From: Acidimicrobiia bacterium
GTDB taxonomy: Bacteria > Actinomycetota > Acidimicrobiia > Acidimicrobiales > Poriferisodalaceae
DNA: 64,000 nucleotides
Direction of reading: 5' to 3'
NCBI GenBank assembly: GCA_022826045.1
Contig: JAJDVQ010000013.1
Location: 20,849-84,848, forward strand
In this document: positions 9,306 to 18,679 of the stretch, piece after piece
Layout: every line of letters begins with the position of its first letter
How positions within the stretch are numbered: the stretch's first letter is position 1
Made by a program: the position numbers and the translations under genes
The notes under the pieces: generated by a model
What the model was told of the DNA's origin: nothing
The model's database searches: none
The model's input: only the letters and a program-made list of their open reading frames with translations

Positions 9306-10673
9306 TCACCGTCGCCGGTAGCGGTGCTGGCCGCCGTGGCCTCGTGGCAGGACACACGGCTTGCGGGATCGCGGCCCGCGGTGCCCGCAAGGAGGCGGCC
9401 CGGGGCGATTCGGAACAACCGAGGCCGGAGTGTTGCCTCGTGGCGGGGGGCGCGTTCCAAGGCTGTGCGTCATCACACCGTCGGGCTGCATCTGACGCAT
9501 TGCGCCTACCAGGTCGGCGACCGTGTAGCGGACGTTGCGCTCTCCGCCAGCCGTGTCCAGGATGCCGGCTGACGCGAGCGCTTTCACGGCGTTGCGTGCG
9601 ACCCGCTCGGACACCCCGAGACGGACGCTGACCATCCCTGTGTCGAGCACCGGCATGGACGGCAGATGCGCCAGCAGACGCGCGGAAGCGCTGCCTGCTC
9701 GGAAGCGCGCCTGCCGTTGCCATTTCTCCACGAGCCGTTCCATCATGCCTGCGGTTCTCTCTGCCTGCTCGTAGGCGCTCTCGCAGGCTTCGCCGAATCG
9801 GCGGATCCATTGTTCGTGTACTCGGCTTCGGGTCGCGGTGTCGTCGACGACGCAGTCCACGCGGGTGTCGTTCAGTGCGGCGTAGTAGCCGGCCCTGTCT
9901 CGCTCGAGCGCTGTGCTGATCGGGACTGTCCCGCCCGCGAGCCGATGAGCGTTGAGCACCGCCTGTATCAACGCCCGTCCGGTGCGTCCGTTGCCGTCCT
10001 CGAACGGATGGATTGTCTCGAACTGGGCGTGAACGATTGCTGCTCTGAGCACAGCAGTGTGTCCGCTGCCGTTGATGTAGCCGACGAGGTCATTGAGCAG
10101 CCCCTCGAGATGCTCAGGCGGCGGCGCCACAAACGTCGCGTCGTCGATGAGGCAGCCGGCAGGACCGACCCATATCGGCTCAGCGCGGATCGTTCCGCCT
10201 ATGTCGTGGTCGCGGATGTTCTCGAACAGCGCCATGTGCAATCGAAGGATGTCGTCGACAGTGCAGGCATGGCCTTCGGACATCTGCCGGCCCAGTGCGA
10301 CCGCGGCAGCTATCTGGCGGGACGCGCCGAGCGTCAATGTCTCGTTGGCGTCTGACACAGGTCGACCGACTTGTTCTCGATAGCGCGCCCAGGCGAACGC
10401 GTCTGTGGTGGTGTGGATGTTCTCGATGGCGCTCGTGCGGATGCTCTCGTCGCGGGCCGTCATCCAATCCGCCAAGGCGCTTCCGAGGTCCGTGTGCGGC
10501 AGCGCCGTGATGCGTTCGAGGGCGCTCTGCGCGGCGACCAGCGTTTCGACCGCGGCTGCGCTCAGTTGCGGTTCCCAGTCGCGCAGCGGATGCGGCACGT
10601 AGGCTCGGTAGGAGCGGTGCCCGTACCCGACTCGACTCGCGAGCCAGCCCTTCGCCGCCACATATCTGCCCAT
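9306..10673 (-). CDS. Fic family protein with C-terminal CCHH tail
   Basis: 'IHPFEDGNGRTGRALIQ' Fic motif; GGGGG RBS before ATG at 10673; C-terminus CGHRGPRSRKPCVLPRGHGGQH. Confidence 0.9.
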   Translation of the reverse strand: MGRYVAAKGWLASRVGYGHRSYRAYVPHPLRDWEPQLSAAAVETLVAAQSALERITALPHTDLGSALADWMTARDESIRTSAIENIHTTTDAFAWARYREQVGRPVSDANETLTLGASRQIAAAVALGRQMSEGHACTVDDILRLHMALFENIRDHDIGGTIRAEPIWVGPAGCLIDDATFVAPPPEHLEGLLNDLVGYINGSGHTAVLRAAIVHAQFETIHPFEDGNGRTGRALIQAVLNAHRLAGGTVPISTALERDRAGYYAALNDTRVDCVVDDTATRSRVHEQWIRRFGEACESAYEQAERTAGMMERLVEKWQRQARFRAGSASARLLAHLPSMPVLDTGMVSVRLGVSERVARNAVKALASAGILDTAGGERNVRYTVADLVGAMRQMQPDGVMTHSLGTRPPPRGNTPASVVPNRPGPPPCGHRGPRSRKPCVLPRGHGGQHRYRRR

Positions 10674-10685
10674 AGCCCCCACAAT

Positions 10686-10753
10686 AACGTTCCGCATGGG
10701 CTATTCCGGCGTTCGGAACGGAACTTCACGGGCACAACGTTCCGCATGGGCTA
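10686..10753. promoter_or_regulatory. Direct repeats AACGTTCCGCATGGGCTA (10686-10703 and 10736-10753) upstream of fic
   Basis: 18-bp identical copies with 50-bp start-to-start spacing, with CGTTCGGAACGGAAC between them. Confidence 0.75.
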
Positions 10754-10813
10754 CTCGGAAGCGTCTGGGGTGTGCAGCGCGCTCTGCGAGGCAGCGCCAC
10801 GCATTCGTCGTTC

Positions 10814-11390
10814 TCAGGGCAGCGAGACTCGGTCTGTGTGGTCTTCGATTCTGCGTGTGTGAGCGGACGGCAGGTCACCGCCGAGCGGTCCGACCGGTTC
10901 CTTTGGGTCGGCGGCGAACGAGTCGAACTGTTCGTTGGCTTCGACAGCAGCATCAGCGCCTACGACGTCGAGGTGACGGTCGCGGGTTTGCATGGCGACC
11001 GCTCGCAGCAGCATCCGGTCCGGCATGATCTGCCCTTTGGCGCCGTTCGGGGTCGCTGCCGGGACAGACTCGTATTCGGCGAACGGATACGTGTCGACCG
11101 GTGTCTCGCTGGCTTCGCAGCGATATCTGTATTCGACGCCGATGGGCGAGTCGGAGCTGTCCTCAGCCCAGCGGACAACCGGAGCGTCGAACTCGTCGGA
11201 ACGGACGGTCGGTGATGGCTCGCACGTTCTCGAGCAGCAGCGTCGGACGTTCGTCGCTGCGAGCGAGCAGGCCCGTGAGCGCATCGAACAGCCACCGCCC
11301 GTCGCTGTCTCCGCGGCGTTCGCCGACGGTGGCCATCAGCACCTCCCCGCAGAAGGCCGGGTAGCTGTGACACCCCTGTCCTAGCTTTCG
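10814..11390 (-). pseudogene. Degraded coding remnant, frameshifted near 11,200; identity uncertain
   Basis: Plausible protein in two minus frames ('GEVLMATVGERRGDSDGRWLFDALTGLLARSDERPTLLLENVRAIT' then 'VRSDEFDAPVVRWAEDSSDSPIGVEYRYRCEASETPVDTYPFAEYE'). Confidence 0.35.
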
Positions 11391-11394
11391 TGCC

Positions 11395-14300
11395 GTGGCC
11401 ACCGACACCATGACGGACGAGGTACCCCGCAGCGGCAGCGCTTCGGAGAGCGAAGGGGTGCGGGTTGTTCCCGTGGCTTTCGGAATGCCGGCACGACAGG
11501 CGCTGGCTGCGTTGGCGGCCGAAGCCAAGACGGGCGACCCGCTGAGACCGGTCACTGTCGTGGTGCCGTCCAACTACACCGGGCTGGCGCTGCGTCGTGC
11601 CTTCGCCTTGGGGGTCACCGATGAGGGAGACGAGGCACCGGGCGACACGGCACGGGCGACCGGCGGCGGCATCGCGGCATTTGACACGCTGACGTTCGGG
11701 GCACTCGCCGATCGACTGGCCGGGCCGTCCCTGCAAGCAGCCGGCCGGCGGCCGCACGGCGCCATGGTGCTGACGGCAGCCGTACGCGAGGCACTTCGCC
11801 ACGATGCTGCCCTCTTCGGGCCGGTGGCCGATCACCACCGCACCGCGGAGGCGCTGGCGGGGACCTACAGCGAACTGCGCGATCTCTCGCCGCGCCAACT
11901 GAAGCAGGTCGCCGCGACATCCACGCGGGCAGCGGCCGTCGTCGCCATCTGCGAACGCATCAGATCGTTGCTGGCGCCGGAGTGGTACGACACGAGCGAA
12001 CTCCTGCAGGCCGCCGCTGCACACGCGGAATCTGCACAGCCAGGCGCCCTCGCGTTCGACCCGGGAGAGTTCGTGCTGTACCTGCCGCGACGGCTCAGCG
12101 TGCCTGAGGCCCGGCTGGTGCGCGCACTCGGCCTGTGGACGCTGGCCGCGCGCCGCATGCCGCTGCATGTGCTGGTGGGCGTCACCGGCGATCATGCAGC
12201 CGACGCGTCGGCGCGAGCGGTCTGCGAGCGACTGGGAGTCGGGCTGCCGGCCCATGAGGCGATGCCGCCGACCGGCACGCGGATCATGAGCGTCACCGAC
12301 CCCGACGAGGAAGCGCGCACTGTGGTGCGCGCCGTGGTGGCCGATCTCGACGAAGGTGTGGCCCCAGGGCGCACTGCGGTGTTCTACGCGGCGGCCGAAC
12401 CGTACGGACGCATGCTTGAAGAGCAATTCGAGGCTGCGGGCGTGCTGACGTACGGCAGCACCGCACGCACGCTGGGCGAGTCGATCTACGGGCGATTTGC
12501 CTTGGGCTTGAGCGCTCTGGCCGACGACGGCGGCACTCCCTTCCTCGGACGTCGCGAAGTGTTCGATCTGCTTGCCGGCGCCAAGATCCCGCGTCGGCAG
12601 CCCCGCCAGCGAAACGCTGAGGAGCACTTCTTCGTGCCCGATTCGGCGTGGGAGCGCTTGGCTCGCGCAGCCCATGTGGTCAGCGGTGACGACTGGGAGG
12701 TCCGGCTGTCGGCTCACGCCGAGCTGCTGGAAAGCCAAGCGCGGCCCAGAGCCCACGGCGAAGCATCGGCAGACACCCAAGCCGCATGGCTCCGTCGGCA
12801 GGCCCGCGAATGCCGTGCAGCAGCAGAGTTCGCGGCAGAACTGCGCGATCGCGTGCAGCAAGGCAGGCAGCACCGGACATGGCGCAGCCTGTGCGACTGG
12901 ATGCGCGCCTCGCTGCGGCGCTACCTGGGAGCAGTGGGGCGCGACGGCTGGACGCAGGATTGGCCGCCGTGGGAGCGCAGTGCCGCGGAGCGCGTGGAAG
13001 GCGTGCTCGACCGGCTGGCCGACCTCGGCACGGTGGAGAGGCGGGTCACGCTGGGTGTGATGCGCCGCGCGCTCGAAGTCGAACTCGGCCAACCGCACGG
13101 TCGCAGCGGCACCGAGGGCACCGGCGTGTACGTCGGTCATGTCAATGGCGCAATCGACATCGTTGTCGATCGCACGTACGTCGTAGGCCTGGCCGAGGGC
13201 ATCTTCCCCTCGCGCCCCGTGCCCGACAGCCTCATCAACGAGGACGAGCGCCGTGCGCTGGGCGGCGCACTGGCACAGCAAACCGACGCGACCGCCGAGC
13301 AGCATCGAGCGCTGCTGGCCGCGATGGCCGGCGCCCGCCACGCCTGCACCCTGCTGCTTCCACGCGGCGACTTGCGTCGTAACTGCGAGTACGTGCCGTC
13401 ACGCCTGCTCATCGACACCGCTCGCCGACTCGAGCGTGCTGCTCGCGGCGGCGATGCTGCGGCGAACCCGGCGGGCCGCTCGGAAAGCGGTCAGGAGTAC
13501 TTCGCCGACGGCCTAGTGGACGGCGACAGCCTCAGCGCCGCGGCGCTCGACAGCGCGGTGGACGGCATCATCGAGGCCCCCTCGTATCTCGCCGGGATTC
13601 GCTCCGCCGGCTTTCCGGCCACGGTCACCGAGTACGACGCGGCGAGCCTGCTTGGGCACTGTGCGAGCGGGCGCCCGGTCGCGAGCCATGCACTGTGGCG
13701 CGACCCCGCACTGCGCAGGGGCGTCTCGCTGACCGACGCCCGCGCCAGCAGCGAGTTCACCCGCTTCGACGGGAACCTGGCCCGCGTCATCGATGCCGAC
13801 GGCGCGCTGGCCAAGGTCATGTCCGCCACCCGTCTCGAGCACTGGGCCACCTGCCCGCGGCGCTACCTGTTCGAGGATCTGCTCGGCATCAAGGCTGTCG
13901 AAGAACCCGAGGACATCCTGCGGCTCAGCCCGCTCGAACGAGGCCATCTCATGCACGAGTCCATCGACCGCTTCTTGCAGCCCCTGATCGCGAATCGACA
14001 GTCGGCAGGCAGGGACGCGCCCGTGGCTCTCAGCGGTCCGGGCCGCATGCCTCCGGGACCGCAGCGTCCGCCTTCCGACGAAGACCGCGACGAGCTTGTC
14101 GCTATCGGCCGCGAGCTGGCAGACCAGCGAGAAGCGCAAGGCCTGACCGGTTCGCCGCTGCTGTGGCAGCGCGACCGAGCCGCAATCTTGAGTGACCTGG
14201 CCGAAATGCTGGAGCGAGACGGCGACAAGCACCGGCCGCCCCGCGGCGAGATCGAAGGTTCGGAGTTCCGGTTCGGCTTTGCCGATTCCGCGGCCGGGGC

Positions 14301-14937
14301 CGTCGCATTCGACCTCGCCGACGGGCACACGGTGCGCTTTCGAGGCGTCATCGACCGGGTGGAGCGCACGGACGACGGCGCGTTGGTGGTCATCGACTAC
14401 AAGACCGGTTCGCCGCGCAGCTACCGGGGCCTGACGCCCGCCACTGCGCCGCGGACGTCCGAGCCAGATCCCACGCTGCGAGGCACGAAACTGCAGCTTC
14501 CCGTCTATGCGCTCGCTGCGGCTGAGCACTTTCGCGGCGCCGCGACCGTCGGCGCAGCAGATCACGCCGCCTACTGGTTCATCTCGAGCCGGCCCGGTTA
14601 CTGGACTTGGATCGATCTCGCTGTCGACGACGAGGTGATGCGGCGGTTCGCCCAGGTGGTCGAAGTCATCGTGGCGGGCATCCGCGGCGGTGTGTTCCCC
14701 GGCTATGCCCGCCCCGGTGACGATCGCCTGCCCTTCGTGGCATGCCCGTACTGCGATCCCGACGGCATCAGTTCGGGCGATGTCCGCAACGACTGGATGC
14801 GCAAGCGGCACCAGCCGCTGCTCGAGGGCTTCAGCCGCCTGGCCGAGCCTGACGAACACGACGCACTTGGCGCCGCGGCCGATGCCGACCCTGACGCTGC
14901 GTCACCGCGCGGGCGCTGCGTGGGCGGGCCGCGGTGA
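11395..14937 (+). CDS. AddB-like ATP-dependent nuclease subunit with PD-(D/E)XK nuclease C-terminus
   Basis: 1180 aa; 'VIDRVERTDDGALVVIDYKTGSPR...KLQLPVYALAA' RecB-like nuclease motif; next to an AddA-like gene. Confidence 0.82.
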   Translation: MATDTMTDEVPRSGSASESEGVRVVPVAFGMPARQALAALAAEAKTGDPLRPVTVVVPSNYTGLALRRAFALGVTDEGDEAPGDTARATGGGIAAFDTLTFGALADRLAGPSLQAAGRRPHGAMVLTAAVREALRHDAALFGPVADHHRTAEALAGTYSELRDLSPRQLKQVAATSTRAAAVVAICERIRSLLAPEWYDTSELLQAAAAHAESAQPGALAFDPGEFVLYLPRRLSVPEARLVRALGLWTLAARRMPLHVLVGVTGDHAADASARAVCERLGVGLPAHEAMPPTGTRIMSVTDPDEEARTVVRAVVADLDEGVAPGRTAVFYAAAEPYGRMLEEQFEAAGVLTYGSTARTLGESIYGRFALGLSALADDGGTPFLGRREVFDLLAGAKIPRRQPRQRNAEEHFFVPDSAWERLARAAHVVSGDDWEVRLSAHAELLESQARPRAHGEASADTQAAWLRRQARECRAAAEFAAELRDRVQQGRQHRTWRSLCDWMRASLRRYLGAVGRDGWTQDWPPWERSAAERVEGVLDRLADLGTVERRVTLGVMRRALEVELGQPHGRSGTEGTGVYVGHVNGAIDIVVDRTYVVGLAEGIFPSRPVPDSLINEDERRALGGALAQQTDATAEQHRALLAAMAGARHACTLLLPRGDLRRNCEYVPSRLLIDTARRLERAARGGDAAANPAGRSESGQEYFADGLVDGDSLSAAALDSAVDGIIEAPSYLAGIRSAGFPATVTEYDAASLLGHCASGRPVASHALWRDPALRRGVSLTDARASSEFTRFDGNLARVIDADGALAKVMSATRLEHWATCPRRYLFEDLLGIKAVEEPEDILRLSPLERGHLMHESIDRFLQPLIANRQSAGRDAPVALSGPGRMPPGPQRPPSDEDRDELVAIGRELADQREAQGLTGSPLLWQRDRAAILSDLAEMLERDGDKHRPPRGEIEGSEFRFGFADSAAGAVAFDLADGHTVRFRGVIDRVERTDDGALVVIDYKTGSPRSYRGLTPATAPRTSEPDPTLRGTKLQLPVYALAAAEHFRGAATVGAADHAAYWFISSRPGYWTWIDLAVDDEVMRRFAQVVEVIVAGIRGGVFPGYARPGDDRLPFVACPYCDPDGISSGDVRNDWMRKRHQPLLEGFSRLAEPDEHDALGAAADADPDAASPRGRCVGGPR

Positions 14938-17900
14938 GTGCGGCGACCGGCGCCGAGCCGGCAGCGGTAGCCGATCATTCCGTACGCGAGCGCGTCGTGC
15001 ACGACGTCGGCTCGACGATGTTCGTGGAGGCCGGCGCTGGCACCGGCAAGACCACCGCGCTGGTCGGTCGCATCGTCGAGCTGGTGTCGGGCGAGCATGC
15101 CGTGCCGATCAGCGCGATTGCGGCCATCACGTTCACCGAGAAGGCCGCCGCCGAATTGCGCAATCGAATCCGCGCGGAGCTGAACGCCCGATTGGCAGGG
15201 TCGCAGGACGCCCGGACGTGCCAGCAGTTGCGTGACGCGCTCGACGGGCTCGACAGTGCAGCCATCTCGACGCTGCACAGCTTCGCTCGCCGCATCCTCA
15301 GCGAGCATCCCATCGAAGCCGGACTGCCGCCGCTGTTCGAGACGCTTGATCAGATCACGAGCGACGTCGAGTTCGACGATCGCTGGCGCAGTTTCGTCAA
15401 CGGGCTCCTGGCCGACCACGATGCGCTGTGGCTCGTGCAGATGCTCGACGCGGCCGGCGTGACGCCAGCCGATCTGCGCGAGATAGGCGCTGCCTTCGGC
15501 GCCAACTGGGACCGCATCAGGCAGCCGGACCGCCCATTCGAGCCGGCGCCGCTGCAGATCGACGGTCTGGTGGCCCGCGGCAGCGCGCTGTGCGCGCGCA
15601 GGCGCGAGTGCAGCGATCCCGGCGACAAGGCGCTGGCCCGCTTCGGACAGCTCGAAGAGTTCGTGGCTCGCCTGCGATGGGCGCGCAGCGACGCCGAGGC
15701 GCTGGGGGTGCTGCTCGATGCCGAAGACTCCCGCCACGGCGTCCCCAAGATCGGCAACCGTCGCAGGGGAACAGGGCAGGCCCAGAACTGGAAGGACATC
15801 GCGTCGGTGCGCGAGGACTTCACTGCATTGCGCGTGCTCTGCACCGAGACGGCAGCCGAAGCGCTGCAGCAGGTGATCTCTGCGTGGTGCAGCCACGTCG
15901 CCCGCTTCACCATCGAAGCCGCAGAGCAGCGGCGTGCCAGCGGGCGGCTGGAGTTCCACGACCTGCTGGTTCGCGCACGCGACCTGCTGAAGTCATCGCA
16001 TGATGCCCGCGACTCGCTGCACCGGCGGTACCGGCACCTGCTGCTCGACGAGTTCCAGGACACCGACCCGATCCAGATCGAGATCGCAACGCGCATCGCT
16101 GCCGTGGTGGATGCCGACGAGTCCGTGCCCGACGGCTGGCGGCACATCGACACCGTGGACGGGCAGCTGTTCTTCGTCGGCGATCCCAAACAGTCGATCT
16201 ACCGGTTCCGTCGGGCCGACATCAGCCTGTATCTCGATGCCAAGGACAGCTTCACGAGCTCGCAGCCTCAGACGGCGCTGGTCACGAACTTCCGCACGAC
16301 GGAGCCGATCATCGAATGGGTCAATCACGCCTTCGGCCGGCTGATGGCTGCCCGCGGCGTCGATCCGGTCGATCAGCTCGCACCCCCGGCACACGACGCC
16401 GGCGCCGAACCGGCGGCGGCAGCCGACGCAGCGCCGCAGCATTCGGAGCGACTTCACCCCGAGTATGCACCCCTGCACGCATCGAGATCGGCAGTGGGCC
16501 ACGGGCCGGCAGTCGTGACGCTGGGCCTGAGCGGCCATGGCGATATCAGTGCGCAAGCCATTCGCGAGGTTGAGGCCGCCGACATCGCCAGCGCCATCAC
16601 CGAGATCCTCGCGAATCAGTGGTCCGTCGAGGACCGTCACCGCGGCGGCGAGCGGCCAGCCCGCCTCGGCGACATCGCCATCCTCATCCCGACGCGGACA
16701 TGCCTGCCGCAGCTTGAAGCGGGACTGACAGCAGCGCAGGTGCCGTATCGCCTCGACGCATCGGAGTTCGTGTGGCGCTCCCGGACGGTGCGTGATCTGC
16801 TGATGTGCCTGCGGGCCGTTGCCGACCCCGACGACGCTCTCGCGGTCGCGAACGCGCTGCGCACGCCGCTGTACGGGTGCGGCGACGACGACCTGTACAC
16901 GTACTGCCGAGCGGTCGGGTCGTGGAGTCTCTTCGCTTCCGATTTCTCCGCAGTGCCGGGCGGCGCCGAGCACCCGGTGGCACTAGGCATCCAGCACCTG
17001 CGGCGTCTCTACGACGAGCATGCCGTTGTCGCCCCGTCGGTGCTGCTCGACCGGCTGGTACGCGAGCGGCGCGTCGTCGAGCAGGCCGCAGCCGGGCGGC
17101 GAACCCGCCAAGTCTGGCGACATGTGCGCTACGTCATCGATCAGGCGCGGGCATGGTCGCACAGTCAGCAAGGAGGCTTGCGGCAGTTCCTCCGCTGGGC
17201 CTCGATGCAGGCGTCCGAACGCGCCAAAGTCACCGAGGCAATCCTTCCCGAATCTGACGACGACTCGGTCAGGGTGATGACGGTTCACGCAGCGAAAGGA
17301 CTCGAGTTCCCGATCGTGATCGTGGCGGGCCTCCAAGGCGGCAACCGGTCGCGGCCGTCGCTCGTGGGCTTCACCGGCGCTGACCACGACGGCCCCGAAC
17401 ACTGCTGCGGCGCTGCCGCAGTGCGCCTGCGCGCCGGCGCCGAGACAGCCGGCTACGCACTCTGGGCCGAACGCGAGAAGACAGCGGATCACTTCGAGCG
17501 CATCCGGCTGCTGTACGTGGCCTGCACCCGCGCACGCGACCACCTGATCGTGTCGTTGCATCGCCCGCTGCCGCCCGCGAACGCGGACACCGCGCAGCAG
17601 CCGCGCAGCAAACCCAGTTCGCAGCTGCTCTTCGAAGCGATGCCGAAGCTCGACGCCGGGACGGTGGCGAGCGCTCGCGGCTGGGACTACCGAGAGGCCC
17701 CGGGCGATGCGACGGTTGCCCTGCAGGCCGCCGACACCGCGGCCTCGCGCAGCGGGCTTCCCGAGCGCGGCGACTGGCTTGCGCGACGGGAGCGAGCTGT
17801 GCGATCAACGAGAGTTCGCTCGGCGCTCAGCGCCACCTTCATTGCTCGCGGCGGTGCCGCTGCGGTCGGCGGCGGAGGACCTCACCAAGTCAGTCCGCAC

Positions 17901-18653
17901 GCGAGCCCCCGCGGCGACAGTCCGCCGGCCCGCGGCCCGGACGACATCGGCCCGACCCACGACGGGCTCAGCGCAGATCCAGTCGATGCACGCCATGCCG
18001 GCAAGGACGCGCCCGACGAACATCTCGGCGACGAGGGGCCTCCTGCACGCCGCGGGCGTGGCGCGACGGCAGTGGGCAAGGCAGTGCACGGTGTGCTCCA
18101 AGCCGTCGATCTGGCCGACGGCGAAGCGCTCGACGAGTTGGCCGCTGCACAAGCCGTTGTCGAAGGCGTGGCAAACCGAGCCGAGGAGGTCGCCGACTAT
18201 GTCCGCTCTGCTCTGGCCAGCGACGAGGTGCAGTGTGCCGCTGCGGGGCGATGCTGGCGCGAGGTGTACGTGGCCGCTCCGGCAACGCCGACTGCGTCAT
18301 CGTCGGGTGCTGCCTCGGGTCCGGTTGTGGAGGGCTACATCGACCTGCTGTTCGAGGACGGCCAGTCCGACGGGCTCGTCGTTGTCGACTACAAGACCGA
18401 TGCGCTCGGCGCGATGCCCGGCGCCGACCACGAACGTGCCGAGCAGTATCGGCGGCAGGTCACCGTCTACGCATGGTGCCTCGAACGGGCGACCGGCCTT
18501 CCGGTCGCCCGTGTGGTACTGCTGTACCTGCGCGCCGACGGCACGCCGGCTCACGCTGATGCGCTGGGGGGCGAAGCGCTGCGCCAAGCGATCGATGATG
18601 TGGCCGAGCGCGCAGCCGAACTCGCCCAAGCACCCGACGAGTCGACGTCGTAG
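14934..18653 (+). CDS. AddA-like UvrD/Rep-type helicase-nuclease
   Basis: Walker A 'VEAGAGTGKTTALVGRIVELV', 'LLLDEFQDTDPIQIEI', 'VMTVHAAKGLEFPIVIVAGL', nuclease 'GLVVVDYKTD'; 4-nt overlap with upstream gene. Confidence 0.92.
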   Translation: MSAATGAEPAAVADHSVRERVVHDVGSTMFVEAGAGTGKTTALVGRIVELVSGEHAVPISAIAAITFTEKAAAELRNRIRAELNARLAGSQDARTCQQLRDALDGLDSAAISTLHSFARRILSEHPIEAGLPPLFETLDQITSDVEFDDRWRSFVNGLLADHDALWLVQMLDAAGVTPADLREIGAAFGANWDRIRQPDRPFEPAPLQIDGLVARGSALCARRRECSDPGDKALARFGQLEEFVARLRWARSDAEALGVLLDAEDSRHGVPKIGNRRRGTGQAQNWKDIASVREDFTALRVLCTETAAEALQQVISAWCSHVARFTIEAAEQRRASGRLEFHDLLVRARDLLKSSHDARDSLHRRYRHLLLDEFQDTDPIQIEIATRIAAVVDADESVPDGWRHIDTVDGQLFFVGDPKQSIYRFRRADISLYLDAKDSFTSSQPQTALVTNFRTTEPIIEWVNHAFGRLMAARGVDPVDQLAPPAHDAGAEPAAAADAAPQHSERLHPEYAPLHASRSAVGHGPAVVTLGLSGHGDISAQAIREVEAADIASAITEILANQWSVEDRHRGGERPARLGDIAILIPTRTCLPQLEAGLTAAQVPYRLDASEFVWRSRTVRDLLMCLRAVADPDDALAVANALRTPLYGCGDDDLYTYCRAVGSWSLFASDFSAVPGGAEHPVALGIQHLRRLYDEHAVVAPSVLLDRLVRERRVVEQAAAGRRTRQVWRHVRYVIDQARAWSHSQQGGLRQFLRWASMQASERAKVTEAILPESDDDSVRVMTVHAAKGLEFPIVIVAGLQGGNRSRPSLVGFTGADHDGPEHCCGAAAVRLRAGAETAGYALWAEREKTADHFERIRLLYVACTRARDHLIVSLHRPLPPANADTAQQPRSKPSSQLLFEAMPKLDAGTVASARGWDYREAPGDATVALQAADTAASRSGLPERGDWLARRERAVRSTRVRSALSATFIARGGAAAVGGGGPHQVSPHASPRGDSPPARGPDDIGPTHDGLSADPVDARHAGKDAPDEHLGDEGPPARRGRGATAVGKAVHGVLQAVDLADGEALDELAAAQAVVEGVANRAEEVADYVRSALASDEVQCAAAGRCWREVYVAAPATPTASSSGAASGPVVEGYIDLLFEDGQSDGLVVVDYKTDALGAMPGADHERAEQYRRQVTVYAWCLERATGLPVARVVLLYLRADGTPAHADALGGEALRQAIDDVAERAAELAQAPDESTS

Positions 18654-18679
18654 AGATCGCTGCTTCGACGTCCCCTGCG

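Noticed and set aside
10960-13341. 793-aa minus-strand ORF
   Set aside because: Antisense to addB-like gene; no domain pattern, composition typical of GC-rich shadow ORFs.
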